This document shows positions 50,054 to 58,969 of a stretch of 64,000 nt of DNA, in pieces. A program made the position numbers and the translations under genes. Within the stretch, counting starts at the first letter, position 1; each line of letters begins with the position of its first letter. The stretch comes from Thalassobaculum fulvum. GTDB lineage: Bacteria > Pseudomonadota > Alphaproteobacteria > Thalassobaculales > Thalassobaculaceae. The DNA lies in contig NZ_BMZS01000013.1 of NCBI RefSeq assembly GCF_014652915.1, forward strand, positions 1 through 64,000, in the 5' to 3' direction. The notes below the pieces were generated by a model, which was given only the letters and a program-made list of their open reading frames with translations, searched no databases and was not told the DNA's origin.

Positions 50054-50305
50054 ATGGAAGGCATTTCCGGCGTTCCGGCGCCGATCCCGCATTCGAAGGT
50101 CGCCGGTCCCGACAAGGTCCATCTGGCCGGCTCCGGTTCGGGCGGCGGGTTGAGGGCGCAGCCGGTGAACCAGCCGCTGGTGCCGGTGGCATCGGGTTCC
50201 GAGGTGGCGAAGATGAGCCCGTCGGAACGGGCGGAGTACATCCGGTCGGTCGGGCAGCAGGCGACGGCCCGGGCGGTGGCGAAGGTGATCGACATCCTCG
50301 CGTGA
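50054..50305 (+). CDS. Orphan 83-aa protein
   Basis: 83 aa, ATG start with GGGAGCC upstream. Pro/Gly/Ser-rich, likely disordered first half; helical second half (SPSERAEYIRSVGQQATARAVAKV) ending VIDILA. No signal peptide, no recognised family. The 130 bases upstream contain an AT-rich stretch (49981-49993) unusual for this genome. The next gene (50416) encodes a protein of the same size with a similar tail. Confidence 0.55.
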   Translation: MEGISGVPAPIPHSKVAGPDKVHLAGSGSGGGLRAQPVNQPLVPVASGSEVAKMSPSERAEYIRSVGQQATARAVAKVIDILA

Positions 50306-50415
50306 CGACCGCTCGCGGATCTGACGAATTTTATTTAAAATACGATCTAAATATGTTCTAGTTTCTCGACGGGTGTCTCCGCCAGGACGCCCGCCCGAGA
50401 GCGAGGAGCGTCAGA

Positions 50416-50685
50416 ATGGCGATCGGCCCGACAGGATCCTCCCCCCTGGTCCCGGCCCCGCAAGGGCAGGGCGGGCCGGTCGCTCCTTCGCGGCTGGCGC
50501 AGGGGCTGCAGGAGGCCTTCGGTTTCCGGAGCCGGAACGCTTCGCGGGGCAGCGGCGAGGCCGTGGTCGCCGAACCGCTCGACGATGCCGAGCGCCGCCA
50601 GTTCAACCTGGAGCAGGCGGCCGAGGAAATCCGCCGGCTGAACCCGAACGCGCCGCGTGGCTCGATCGTCGATATCGTCGCCTGA
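50416..50685 (+). CDS. Orphan 89-aa protein
   Basis: 89 aa from ATG 50416 with GCGAGGAG upstream. Pro/Gly-rich start (GPTGSSPLVPAPQGQGG), then a helical region (LDDAERRQFNLEQAAEEIRRLN) and a tail ending GSIVDIVA. No known family. Preceded by a markedly AT-rich block at 50325-50360. The layout resembles the 83-aa protein upstream, although alignment outside the tail is weak. Confidence 0.55.
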   Translation: MAIGPTGSSPLVPAPQGQGGPVAPSRLAQGLQEAFGFRSRNASRGSGEAVVAEPLDDAERRQFNLEQAAEEIRRLNPNAPRGSIVDIVA

Positions 50686-50690
50686 CCGGC

Positions 50691-50735
50691 CGCCGGACGC
50701 ATCCCCGCCGGACGCATCGCCGCCGGACGCATCGC
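50691..50735 (+). repeat. 15-base tandem repeat
   Basis: Three direct copies of CGCCGGACGCATCGC (first copy with one mismatch) at 50691, 50706 and 50721, followed by a partial fourth. Begins five bases after the stop of the 89-aa gene. Confidence 0.7.
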
Positions 50736-50739
50736 CACC

Positions 50740-50760
50740 GGATGGGGCTTGGCCCCATCC
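50740..50760 (+). terminator. Hairpin after the two small genes
   Basis: GGATGGGGC-TTG-GCCCCATCC, perfect 9-bp stem, directly after the tandem repeat. No T-run follows. Possible terminator before the MFS gene. Confidence 0.4.
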
Positions 50761-50838
50761 TCGGCGCGGCCGCAGCACCTTGACCGGGGTCGCCGGGCGC
50801 GCCTAGCTTCGCGCTCCCTTCAGCGTCGCAACCGTCCC

Positions 50839-52122
50839 GTGATCCAGGCAATCGACACACCATCCGCTCCGGCGGTGCCGCGCGCCGCCCTGCTCGGCTT
50901 CGGCTGGCTGCTGTGCGCCCTGTTCTTCCTGTACGCCTTCGTGCAGCGGGTCGCGCCGTCGGTGATGGTCGACGATCTGATGCGCGACTTCGCGGTCGGC
51001 GGCGCCCTGCTCGGCAATCTGTCGGCGTACTACTACTACGCCTATGCCGGATCGCAGATTCCGGTCGGCGTGCTGATGGACAGGTTCGGTCCGCGCCGGC
51101 TGGTCACCATCGCGGCGGCCCTGGCCGGGGCCGGGTCGCTGGTGTTCGTGATGGCCGACGGGCTGTGGCTGGCCTCGGTCGGTCGGCTGATGATCGGTTT
51201 CGGCTGCGCGTTCAGCTTCGTCGGCGCGCTCAACTACGCGGCCCTGTGGTTCCCGCCCAACCGGTTCGCCACGCTGAGCGGCTGGGCCCAGATGCTGGGC
51301 GTCGCCGGCGGCATCCTCGGGCAGGCCCCGCTCGGCTATCTGGTCGAGAGCGTCGGCTGGCGGCTGGCGGTCGCCGGGCTGGCGGCGTTCGGGCTGGCGC
51401 TGGCGGTGGCGACCGGCCTGGTGCTGCGCGACCGGCCGCGGTCGGCTCCGGCCGCCTCGGCCGGCGGCCTGCGCCTGCTGTCCGGGTTGAAGCGGGCGGC
51501 GGCGACCGGCCAGGTCTGGCTGGCCGCCGGCTTCGGCATGGCGATGACCGGCAGCATGCTGGCGTTCGGCGGCCTGTGGGGCGTGCCCTATGTCGAGCAG
51601 GCCTACGACCTGCCGAAGGCCGAGGCGGCCGCGCTGGTCTCGATCCTGTTCGTCGGCTGGGGCGTCGGCGCCCCGCTGTGGGGCGTCCTGTCCGACCGCT
51701 GGAGCCGGCGCCGGCCGTTCATGGCGATCGGCGGCGTGCTGGCGACCGCCGGGATCGCCGGCGCGGTCTACCTGCCGGGCCTGGACACGGTGTCGCTGGC
51801 CGCGATCCTGTGTATCCAGGGCTTCGGGTCGTCGTCGATGGTGCTGTGCTTCGCGGTGGCGCGCGAGAACACGCCGGCGTGGTCGGCCGGGGTCACGCTC
51901 GGCATCGTCAACGGCTTCGTGGTCGGGTCCGGCGCGGTGCTGCAGCCCCTGGTCGGCTGGCTGCTCGACCTCGGCTGGGAGGGAAGCCTGGTCGCCGGCG
52001 CGCGGATCTACAGCCTGGCGGCCTACCAGGGCGCGTTCCTGATCCTGCCGGTCACCTGCGCCTGGGGCGTGCTGATCACCCTGTTCGTGCGCGAGACCGG
52101 GGCGCGGCCGTTCGAGGAGTAG
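50839..52122 (+). CDS. Major facilitator superfamily transporter
   Basis: 427 aa from GTG 50839. About twelve hydrophobic segments; the MFS loop 2-3 motif appears as GVLMDRFGPRRL and its second-half counterpart as GVLSDRWSRRRPF. The YYYAYAGSQIPVG helix resembles the family of anion/organic-acid permeases found in proteobacteria. Substrate unknown. Stop lies two bases from the convergent radC gene. Confidence 0.88.
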   Translation: MIQAIDTPSAPAVPRAALLGFGWLLCALFFLYAFVQRVAPSVMVDDLMRDFAVGGALLGNLSAYYYYAYAGSQIPVGVLMDRFGPRRLVTIAAALAGAGSLVFVMADGLWLASVGRLMIGFGCAFSFVGALNYAALWFPPNRFATLSGWAQMLGVAGGILGQAPLGYLVESVGWRLAVAGLAAFGLALAVATGLVLRDRPRSAPAASAGGLRLLSGLKRAAATGQVWLAAGFGMAMTGSMLAFGGLWGVPYVEQAYDLPKAEAAALVSILFVGWGVGAPLWGVLSDRWSRRRPFMAIGGVLATAGIAGAVYLPGLDTVSLAAILCIQGFGSSSMVLCFAVARENTPAWSAGVTLGIVNGFVVGSGAVLQPLVGWLLDLGWEGSLVAGARIYSLAAYQGAFLILPVTCAWGVLITLFVRETGARPFEE

Positions 52123-52124
52123 CC

Positions 52125-52814
52125 CTACAACAGTCCCGCCGACCGGAAGCTGGTGTGGCCGCCGCGGGCCACGATCAGGTGGTCGTGCAGCACCAGGCCG
52201 AGGGCGGCGGCCGCTTCGGATAGCTGGCGGGTCATGGCGATGTCGGCCTGCGACGGCGACGGGTCGCCGGACGGGTGGTTGTGCACCACGATCAGCGCCG
52301 AGGCGCCGAGCTCGAGGGCCCGCTTGACCACCTCGCGCGGGTACAGCGGCGTGTGGTCGACGGTGCCGCGGCCCTGGCGCTCGTCGCGGATCAGCCGGTT
52401 CTTGCGGTCCAGGTACAGCACCCGCACCTCCTCGACCGGCAGGCTCGCCATCGCCACCCGGCAGTAGTCCAGCAGCTGGCTCCAGCTCGACAGCACCGGG
52501 CGGTCGCGGATCGCCTGGCCGAGCAGGCGGGTCGCCGCGGCGTGCGCGGTCTTCAGCGCGGCGACCGAGGCCTCGCCCATGCCGTCGACCCGGGCGAGCG
52601 CGTCGGCCGGCGCGCTGACCGCCTCGGCGAACGAGCCGAAGCGCGCGACCAGCCGCTTGGACAGCGGCTTGACGTCGCCGCGCGGCCTGGCCTGGAACAG
52701 CAGCAGCTCAAGCAGCTCGTAGTCGGCCAGCGCCTCGGCGCCGGCTTCCAGGAACCGCCGGCGCAGCCGGGCCCGGTGTCCGAGCCGGTCGTCGTGGTCG
52801 TCCTCCGCCGCCAT
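52125..52814 (-). CDS. radC: RadC/YeeS-family JAB (JAMM) domain protein
   Basis: 229 aa, full length. The metal-binding JAMM motif VHNHPSGDPSPSQAD is intact, with an upstream Glu in EEVRVLYLD, and an N-terminal helix-hairpin-helix (VSAPADALARVDGMGEASVAALKTA). Despite its name RadC is not established as a repair protein; a hydrolase role is likely but undefined. Confidence 0.92.
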   Translation of the reverse strand: MAAEDDHDDRLGHRARLRRRFLEAGAEALADYELLELLLFQARPRGDVKPLSKRLVARFGSFAEAVSAPADALARVDGMGEASVAALKTAHAAATRLLGQAIRDRPVLSSWSQLLDYCRVAMASLPVEEVRVLYLDRKNRLIRDERQGRGTVDHTPLYPREVVKRALELGASALIVVHNHPSGDPSPSQADIAMTRQLSEAAAALGLVLHDHLIVARGGHTSFRSAGLL

Positions 52815-52923
52815 GCACGATGCCTTCCGCCGGTTGCCCGACGGCTAAGGCAGACGGAGGGACGGATTTCAGGGGGGAGGGAGACGCGCCGCCTGTCGCG
52901 GCCTGCGCGTCCCCCGGTCGGCA

Positions 52924-53361
52924 TCAGGTCTTCGGCTTGCGGAACGGCTTGTGGCAGGCCCCGCAGGTGCCGCCGAGCGCCTTCATGGCCTCGCCGGTGG
53001 CGGCGGCGTCGCCGCCCTTCGCGACCATCGCCAGCTTCTCGGCTGCCGCTGCCGCGTCGGCGGCGGCCTGCTCGAATTTCGCCCAGTCCTGCCAGATCTC
53101 CGGCTTGGCGTCGGTCTCGCCGGCGTCCGAGCCCTTCGGGAACAGCGACGGAGCCTTCTTCATGGTCGCGGCGATCTTCATCGCCGGCTCGACCGCGTCG
53201 GCTGCCTTGTTGCCCTCGACGGCCGCCTTGATCGCCTTCATGGCGCCGCCGGCCCCCTTCATGGCTTCCTGGCGAGCGGCGATCTCGCCGGCGGCCATAG
53301 CCCCGCCGGCGGTCGCCAGAAGTACCGCGCCGATGGCGGCCGCACGAACCAGATGTCGCAT
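52924..53361 (-). CDS. Periplasmic cytochrome c' (c556-like)
   Basis: 145 aa from ATG 53361 with AGGAGGA upstream. Sec signal peptide of about 23 residues ending AMA. Four-helix Ala/Lys-rich body and the C-terminal haem motif CGACHKPFR, as in class II cytochromes c. Roles in the family include NO or O2 binding and electron transfer. The GMC oxidoreductase gene lies 122 bases upstream on the same strand, but no direct link is evident. Confidence 0.9.
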   Translation of the reverse strand: MRHLVRAAAIGAVLLATAGGAMAAGEIAARQEAMKGAGGAMKAIKAAVEGNKAADAVEPAMKIAATMKKAPSLFPKGSDAGETDAKPEIWQDWAKFEQAAADAAAAAEKLAMVAKGGDAAATGEAMKALGGTCGACHKPFRKPKT

Positions 53362-53483
53362 GTATCCTCCTGCCCGTTGTCGGGGCGGGTCGTCGCGCCC
53401 ACCCCTCGCGACGTTAAGCATGATGGGCGGGCCGGGACCGGTCAGTTAACAAATTCGTGTGCCCGGTCGGTTTCCGGTGCGGG

Positions 53484-55121
53484 TCAGTCGGGCAGGATGG
53501 TCGGCTCCAGCGCCGCCCGGCCGCGGATCATGTCGGACGCCTTGTCGGCGATCATCATGACCGAGGCGTTCAGGTTGGCGGACAGCATGGTCGGCATGAT
53601 CGAGGCGTCGACCACCCGCAGTCCCTCCATCCCGCGCACCCGCAGCTGGTCGTCGACCACCGCCGTCGGGTCGGTCTCCGGGCCCATCCGGCAGGTGCCC
53701 ATCGGGTGGAAGGTGGTGGTGCCGCGCTCCTTCGCCGCCGCCAGCAGCTCGTCGTCGCTCTGGACCTGCGCGCCCGGGTACTCCTCGAAGTCGTAGAACG
53801 GCGCCAGCGGCTCGGTGGCGAGCAGGCGGCGGGCCAGCTTCATCGCCTTCAGCAGGACCTGGCGGTCCTCCTCCTCGGCGAGGTAGTTCGGCTGGATGAC
53901 CGGCGCCTCGAACGGGTCGGCGTTGCGCGCCCGCACGTAGCCCTTGCTTTCCGGCCGCTGCTGCCAGGACGCGACCGTCATGCCCGGATGGTCGTCGAGC
54001 TTGGACTGCACGCCCTCCTTGTAGCTGGCCGGCGTGAAGGTGAACTGGACGTCGCTGTTCCGCGCCACCTCGTCGGAGTGCCAGAAGCAGTACACCAGGG
54101 TCGGGCTGAGCGAGAGGATGCCCTTGCGGGTGGCCATCCACTTCAGCACGTTGCCGACCAGCCGCAGGCCGCGCGCCTCCTCGTTGATGGTATCCGAGTT
54201 CTTCACCCGGGCCACGAACCGCGGCGCGTAGTGGTCGCGCAGGTTCTCGCCGACTCCCGGCAGCTCGTGCCGGACCGGGATGCCGAGCGACTTCAGCAGT
54301 CCGGCGGGGCCGATGCCGGAGAGCTGCATGAGCTGCGGCGAGTTGTAGGTGCCGCCGGACAGGATCACCTCGCGGCGTGCCCGGACCTCGCTCGGGATGC
54401 CGTGGCGGCCGCCCTTGTTGTAGCGGATGCCGACCGCGCGCCTGCCCTCGAGCATGATCGAGGTGGCGTGCGCGTGGGTGATCACGGTCAGGTTCTTGCG
54501 ACCCATGGCGGGGCGCAGGAAGGCGCGCGCCGCGCTCATCCGGCGGCCGCCGGCGATGGTGCGCTGGGCGTAGGACACGCCTTCCTGGATCGCGCCGTTG
54601 TAGTCCGGGTTGCGCGGGATGCCGAGGGTCGTGCAGCCCTCGATGAAGGCGTCGCACAGCGGGTGCCGCCAGTCGATGTCGGTGACCTGCAGCGTGCCGT
54701 CGCGGCCCCGGAAGGTGTCGTCGCCGTCGCCGATCCGCTTCTCGCAGCGCCGGAAATACGGCAGGCAGTCGGCATAGCCCCAGCCGCGGTTGCCGCGCTG
54801 GGCCCAGCCGTCGAAGTCCATGCGCTGGCCGCGGTTGTAGATATGCCCGTTGATCGAGCTCGATCCGCCCAGCGTCTTGCCGCGCGGCGCCTTGATTCGG
54901 CGGCCGCCGGTCCACTCGCTCGGCTCCATGTCGTAGAGCCAGTTCACCGCCGGATCGACCATGGTCTTCATGAACCCGGCCGGGATGTGGATGAACGGGT
55001 GCAGGTCGGAGCCGCCGGCCTCCAGCAGGCAGACCGTGGCGGTGCCGTCCTCCGTCAGACGGTTTGCGAGCACCGAGCCGGCCGAGCCGGCGCCGACGAT
55101 GACGTAGTCGAAGCTGTCCAT
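53484..55121 (-). CDS. GMC-family FAD oxidoreductase (choline dehydrogenase-like)
   Basis: 545 aa. FAD site YVIVGAGSAGSVLANRL at the N-terminus, GMC signature 1 region GKTLGGSSSINGHIYNRG, and the C-terminal active-site His in TTFHPMGTCRMG with SANLNASVMMIADKASD. Closest to the BetA/alcohol dehydrogenase group; substrate (choline or another alcohol) cannot be fixed since no betB, betI or choline porter is nearby. Confidence 0.9.
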   Translation of the reverse strand: MDSFDYVIVGAGSAGSVLANRLTEDGTATVCLLEAGGSDLHPFIHIPAGFMKTMVDPAVNWLYDMEPSEWTGGRRIKAPRGKTLGGSSSINGHIYNRGQRMDFDGWAQRGNRGWGYADCLPYFRRCEKRIGDGDDTFRGRDGTLQVTDIDWRHPLCDAFIEGCTTLGIPRNPDYNGAIQEGVSYAQRTIAGGRRMSAARAFLRPAMGRKNLTVITHAHATSIMLEGRRAVGIRYNKGGRHGIPSEVRARREVILSGGTYNSPQLMQLSGIGPAGLLKSLGIPVRHELPGVGENLRDHYAPRFVARVKNSDTINEEARGLRLVGNVLKWMATRKGILSLSPTLVYCFWHSDEVARNSDVQFTFTPASYKEGVQSKLDDHPGMTVASWQQRPESKGYVRARNADPFEAPVIQPNYLAEEEDRQVLLKAMKLARRLLATEPLAPFYDFEEYPGAQVQSDDELLAAAKERGTTTFHPMGTCRMGPETDPTAVVDDQLRVRGMEGLRVVDASIMPTMLSANLNASVMMIADKASDMIRGRAALEPTILPD

Positions 55122-55283
55122 GCGCTGGTATCCCTCGCGAATGCGCAGGATGGGAGAGGACCTAACCCTTAGCAGACCCCGACGCGCGCCGGCAAAGATA
55201 TTGAATTCAGAACGGCCCGGGCGTCGGACATTCCGTCGAAGGATTGAGATGGGTCATGGACGCCGTCCACCGTCCGCCGAAAC

Positions 55284-55298
55284 CTGGAACGGTTCCAG
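55284..55298. promoter_or_regulatory. Palindrome between the GMC and DUF2189 genes
   Basis: CTGGAAC-G-GTTCCAG, perfect 7-base arms, inside the 231-base divergent region 55122-55352. The rest of that region holds only a short AT-rich stretch near 55195-55210 (AAGATATTGAATTCAG) that might carry a promoter. Confidence 0.35.
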
Positions 55299-55352
55299 AC
55301 CTGTAAGCGGCGGCAAGCCGCGCGGCATCGACACAAGGGGAGGCACTCTGAC

Positions 55353-56147
55353 ATGCAAGCAGAGCAGGTAGGGCAGGACGGACAGCCACCGGTCCGCCTG
55401 GCGGTCGCCGCCGCCACATTCGACGACGTGAAGGCGTCGATGCGCGCCGGCCTGCGCGATGTCGTCGCCCGCCCGGGCCTCAGTCTCTTCTTCGGTCTCG
55501 CCTTTGCCGTACTGGGCGCGGCGCTGATCGCCGGACTCGTGGTGTTCGATCAGATATGGATCACGATCGCGGTCGCCGTCGGCTTTCCGCTCGTCGCGCC
55601 GTTCCTGGCCGTGGGGCTGTACGAGATGTCGCGCCGGCTCAAGCGCGGCGAGCCGTTCTCGGCGTCCGACATCCTTCTGGTCATCTTCCGGCAGCAGCGC
55701 CGCGAGTTCCGCTGGATGTCGTTCGTCGTGCTGTTCATCTTCTGGATCTGGGCGTACCAGGTGCGGCTCGTGCTCGCGCTGACCATCCACTACAAGCACT
55801 TCCGGTCCGTCGAGGACCTGCTCGTCGGCGTGTTCACCACGTCCGGGGGCGCCCTGTTCCTGCTGATCGGCACGCTGATCGGCGGCTTCCTGGCGACGGT
55901 CCTCTACACCGTCACGGTGATCGCCATGCCGCTGCTGCTGGACCGCAACGTCGACTTCGTGACCGCCATGATCACCAGCGTGCGGACCGTCCTGGGGAGT
56001 CCCGTGGTCATGCTCGGCTGGGGGGCCGCGGTCGGCGCACTGACGCTCCTCGCCATCGCGCCGGCCCTCGTCGGCGTGATCTTCGTCTTCCCGTTCCTGG
56101 GGCACACGACCTGGCACCTGTACGAGCGCCTGATCTCGGAGAAATGA
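55353..56147 (+). CDS. DUF2189 integral membrane protein
   Basis: 264 aa, ATG start with GGGGAGG upstream. About six hydrophobic segments; DVVARPGLSLFFGLAFAVLG near residue 40 and PLVAPFLAVGLYEMSRRLKRGE are characteristic of DUF2189 proteins, which are widespread in alphaproteobacteria and of unknown function. Ends 22 bases from the convergent SDR gene. Confidence 0.85.
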   Translation: MQAEQVGQDGQPPVRLAVAAATFDDVKASMRAGLRDVVARPGLSLFFGLAFAVLGAALIAGLVVFDQIWITIAVAVGFPLVAPFLAVGLYEMSRRLKRGEPFSASDILLVIFRQQRREFRWMSFVVLFIFWIWAYQVRLVLALTIHYKHFRSVEDLLVGVFTTSGGALFLLIGTLIGGFLATVLYTVTVIAMPLLLDRNVDFVTAMITSVRTVLGSPVVMLGWGAAVGALTLLAIAPALVGVIFVFPFLGHTTWHLYERLISEK

Positions 56148-56169
56148 GCGCGGCTCCGAGGACTCGGGG

Positions 56170-56994
56170 CTATTGGGCGTCCTTCGGCCAGACCCGGGTG
56201 GCGTGGGCGAGTTCCGGCCAGCCGATCGGCGAGGCCGCCCTGGCGACCGCCTGTTCCGTCGGCTGCGCCGGGTCCCACCAGGCGGCGACGATCCGCCTGC
56301 CGGTGAAGCCGTCCGACGTCGGCGAAGCCAGCCAGGCGGCCGGCGGGCCCATGACGGCGGGCCTCAGCATGGTGGCGCGGTCCATGCCGCTGCCGTCGGC
56401 GATGAAGGCGGTGTCGGTCGGGCCGCCGGGGACCAGCACGTTGACCGTGACGCCGCTGCCGTCCAGCTCGGTCGCCCAGATCGCCGAGGCCGCCTCCAGC
56501 GAGGCCTTGAGCGCGCCGTAGGGGAAGGCGCGCAGCATGGTGAAAAAGCTGGTGGTGTTGTTCACCACCCGGCCCCAGCCGCGCTGCCTCATGCCCGGGG
56601 TCACCAGCCGGGTCATCAGGTACGGGCCGCGCAGGTTGACGGCGATGAAGCGGTCGAAGATCTCCGGCGTCACCTCCTGCAGGCCCGGCAGGTTGCGCTC
56701 GGCGTCCGGGCGCAGCGAGCTGAGGCCGATGCCGGCGTTGTTGAACAGGACGTCGACCGGCCCGAGCGCGCTCTCGACCGCGGCGACCGCGGCCGCACAG
56801 CCGTCCTCGGTCGAGACGTCGGCCTCGATCGCCACGGCGCCGCCGCCGATCTGCGCCGCCACCCGCCGGGCCGCACCGCCGTCCAGGTCGACCACCGCGA
56901 CCCGGGCTCCAACGGCGGCGACCGCGGCGCACATGGCGCTGCCGATTCCGCCACCGCCGCCGGTGATCAGCGCGACCCGTTGCCGTTCAGCCAT
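56170..56994 (-). CDS. Short-chain dehydrogenase/reductase
   Basis: 274 aa. Rossmann motif TGGGGGIGSA at residue 11, Asp after strand 2 (VVDLDG, favouring NAD over NADP), NNAG near 90, and catalytic Y-x-x-x-K in PYGALKAS, with Thr/Ser of NNTTSFF as the partner hydroxyl. Last gene of the minus-strand catabolic operon, 40 bases after the amidase gene. Probably oxidises a hydroxy or keto intermediate. Confidence 0.87.
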   Translation of the reverse strand: MAERQRVALITGGGGGIGSAMCAAVAAVGARVAVVDLDGGAARRVAAQIGGGAVAIEADVSTEDGCAAAVAAVESALGPVDVLFNNAGIGLSSLRPDAERNLPGLQEVTPEIFDRFIAVNLRGPYLMTRLVTPGMRQRGWGRVVNNTTSFFTMLRAFPYGALKASLEAASAIWATELDGSGVTVNVLVPGGPTDTAFIADGSGMDRATMLRPAVMGPPAAWLASPTSDGFTGRRIVAAWWDPAQPTEQAVARAASPIGWPELAHATRVWPKDAQ

Positions 56995-57034
56995 CTCGTC
57001 TTCCTCCTGTCGTGTTCTGATTGTCGCCGACCGG

Positions 57035-58444
57035 TCAGGCCGTCTTCGGATCGATCGGCAGGGTCATGCCGGCCTTTACCTCGACCGCCTCGGCAGCGGC
57101 CAGGCACAGATCCTCGCGGAACCGGCCGGCGACGATCTGCACGCCCATCGGCAGTCCGTCATGGGTGCCGGTCGGCACCGACACCGCCGGCAGGCCGAGC
57201 ACCGGGATCGCCAGCTGCGGAAGCTGGGCGGCGATGAGCCGCCGCGTCGTCTCGACGTCGATCAGGTCCTCGCCGACCCTGAACGCCGGTTCGGCCGAGT
57301 TCGGCATGACGACGACGGGCCAGCGCTCCAGGAAGTCCTGCCAGTCCTGCAGCATGGCGTCGCGCTCGGCCAGGGCGTCCAGGGTGTCCTGCGGCCCGCA
57401 TTTCGGCATGACCTCGTGCCAGAACCCGATCGCCCGGCGGATGCCCTCGTCGCCGACCTGCTCGATGGTGGCGTCGAGCGAGCGGATGGTGTCGGCCATC
57501 GCCATCCTGGCCCACAGGTCGGCGACCTCGCCGAGCCGCGGCGGCTCGACCTCCTCGACCTCGTAGCCGGCCTCGGCCAGCCAGCTTCCGGCCTGCAGGA
57601 CCGACGCGCGGATCGCCGGCTGGACGCCGCGGCCGGCCGGGTCCGGCACCAGGGCAACACGCTTCGGCGCCGGCGGGCCTTCCAGCGGCGCGTCGACCCA
57701 GCGGGCGTCGCCGACGTCGCCGGCGGCCATGACCCGCAGCGCCAGCCGGGCGTCGCGCACGGTCCGGGTCAGCGGGCCCTGCACCGCCATCAGCTGGGCC
57801 GAGATCGGCCTCGGCTTCGGGCTGCTGTAGTTGCGGGCCGGCACCCGGCCGTAGCTCGGGCGCAGGCCGACCACACCGCAGCAATAGGCCGGATAGCGGA
57901 CCGAGCCAGCGATGTCGTTGCCCTGGTTGATCGGCGCGATCCCGGAAGCGGTGGCGGCCCCGGCGCCGCCGCTCGACCCGCCCGGGGTGCGGGCCGGGTC
58001 CCAGGGGTTCAGCGTGTTGCCGTGCAGGCTGTTCTCGGTCGTCCAGCGCATCGACAGGCACGGCGTGTTGGTCCGGCCGATCACGATGGCGCCGGCCTTG
58101 CGAAAATTGCCGACGGTCGGGCTGTCGCGCTCGGCGACCAGGTCCTTGAGCGCTACGACACCGTTGTCGGTCGGGCAGCCGGCCTGGTCGGTGTTGACCT
58201 TGATGGTCACCGGCACCCCGTGCAGGGGCCCAACCGCGTCGCCGCGGGCCAGCGCCGCGTCGGCGGCGTCGGCCTCCGCCCGGGCCTGCTCCGGCAGCGC
58301 CAGCACGACGGCGTTGAGCTGCGGATTGACCGCGTCCATGCGCGCCAGATGAGCGTCCATCACCTGGCGGGCCGAGACCTCCCGGCGACGGATGCGCTCG
58401 GCGAGTTCGACGGCGTCCAGGCACCACAGCGGTTCGGCGGTCAT
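57035..58444 (-). CDS. Amidase signature-family hydrolase
   Basis: 469 aa from ATG 58444, overlapping the cupin stop as ATGA; an in-frame ATG 21 bases earlier lies inside the cupin gene and is less likely. The Ser-cisSer-Lys triad is visible: Lys82 (VTIKVN), Ser157 (PGGSSGGAGAA) and nucleophile Ser181 (NDIAGSVRYPA). Hydrolyses an amide bond; sequence does not give the substrate. No gatB/gatC, so not GatA. Confidence 0.9.
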   Translation of the reverse strand: MTAEPLWCLDAVELAERIRRREVSARQVMDAHLARMDAVNPQLNAVVLALPEQARAEADAADAALARGDAVGPLHGVPVTIKVNTDQAGCPTDNGVVALKDLVAERDSPTVGNFRKAGAIVIGRTNTPCLSMRWTTENSLHGNTLNPWDPARTPGGSSGGAGAATASGIAPINQGNDIAGSVRYPAYCCGVVGLRPSYGRVPARNYSSPKPRPISAQLMAVQGPLTRTVRDARLALRVMAAGDVGDARWVDAPLEGPPAPKRVALVPDPAGRGVQPAIRASVLQAGSWLAEAGYEVEEVEPPRLGEVADLWARMAMADTIRSLDATIEQVGDEGIRRAIGFWHEVMPKCGPQDTLDALAERDAMLQDWQDFLERWPVVVMPNSAEPAFRVGEDLIDVETTRRLIAAQLPQLAIPVLGLPAVSVPTGTHDGLPMGVQIVAGRFREDLCLAAAEAVEVKAGMTLPIDPKTA

Positions 58445-58956
58445 GCTTGCTCCGTGCTTGTCCATCGATCGAGAAGCGGTCCGGCCGGGCCGTATACCGG
58501 ATCCTGGTCGGGCACCGGCACCCGCGCGATCCGGGCGGCGGTATCCGGCCCGGCCTCGGTGGTCGTGTCGGGATAGCCGCCGCCGGGATAGGCGCCCACT
58601 ACCAGCAGGTCCCGGCTGGCGCCGAGGTTGCGGTGCGCGACGCCGGCCGGGATCACCACCACGTCGCCGGCGGCGACCTCGGTCTCCAGCGCGCCATCGC
58701 CGCCGAACAGCACCCGGACCCGGCCACGGACGATCCCCAGGACCTCGTGCATGGTCGCGTGGAAGTGGTCGTGGCCGAAGATCCCGTTGCGCCAGGCGCC
58801 GGGCCAGCCGTGCCGGGCGAACAGCGCCTCGCAGGCGGCGGCCGGATCGCCGGCGAGGTCGAGGACGCCGCGATAGACCAGCAGCGGCAGATGCGGGTTG
58901 TTCGGCAGCCGGCCGTTCGCGGGTATCGGGTGCGTCTCCACGTCTCGCCCGGTCAT
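58441..58956 (-). CDS. YjlB-like cupin-domain protein
   Basis: 171 aa. Cupin motif 1 is FHATMHEVLGIVRG with HFHAT-x-HE ligands and motif 2 is GDVVVIPAGVAHRNLG, so a metal site is likely. The length and the IFGHDHFHATMHE pattern match the YjlB type. May be an isomerase, dioxygenase or sensor in the pathway. Between the C45 peptidase gene (13-base gap) and the amidase gene (4-base overlap). Confidence 0.8.
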   Translation of the reverse strand: MTGRDVETHPIPANGRLPNNPHLPLLVYRGVLDLAGDPAAACEALFARHGWPGAWRNGIFGHDHFHATMHEVLGIVRGRVRVLFGGDGALETEVAAGDVVVIPAGVAHRNLGASRDLLVVGAYPGGGYPDTTTEAGPDTAARIARVPVPDQDPVYGPAGPLLDRWTSTEQA

Positions 58957-58969
58957 GGCGCCCTCCGGG

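Noticed and set aside
50325-50360. AT-rich block as a replication origin or insertion scar
   Set aside because: Only about 35 bases, with no DnaA boxes, iterons, target-site duplication or transposase fragment nearby.
52125-52814. RadC as part of a defence island
   Set aside because: The gene is full-length, sits among metabolic genes, and no anti-restriction, toxin or phage genes are near; it looks like the ordinary chromosomal copy.
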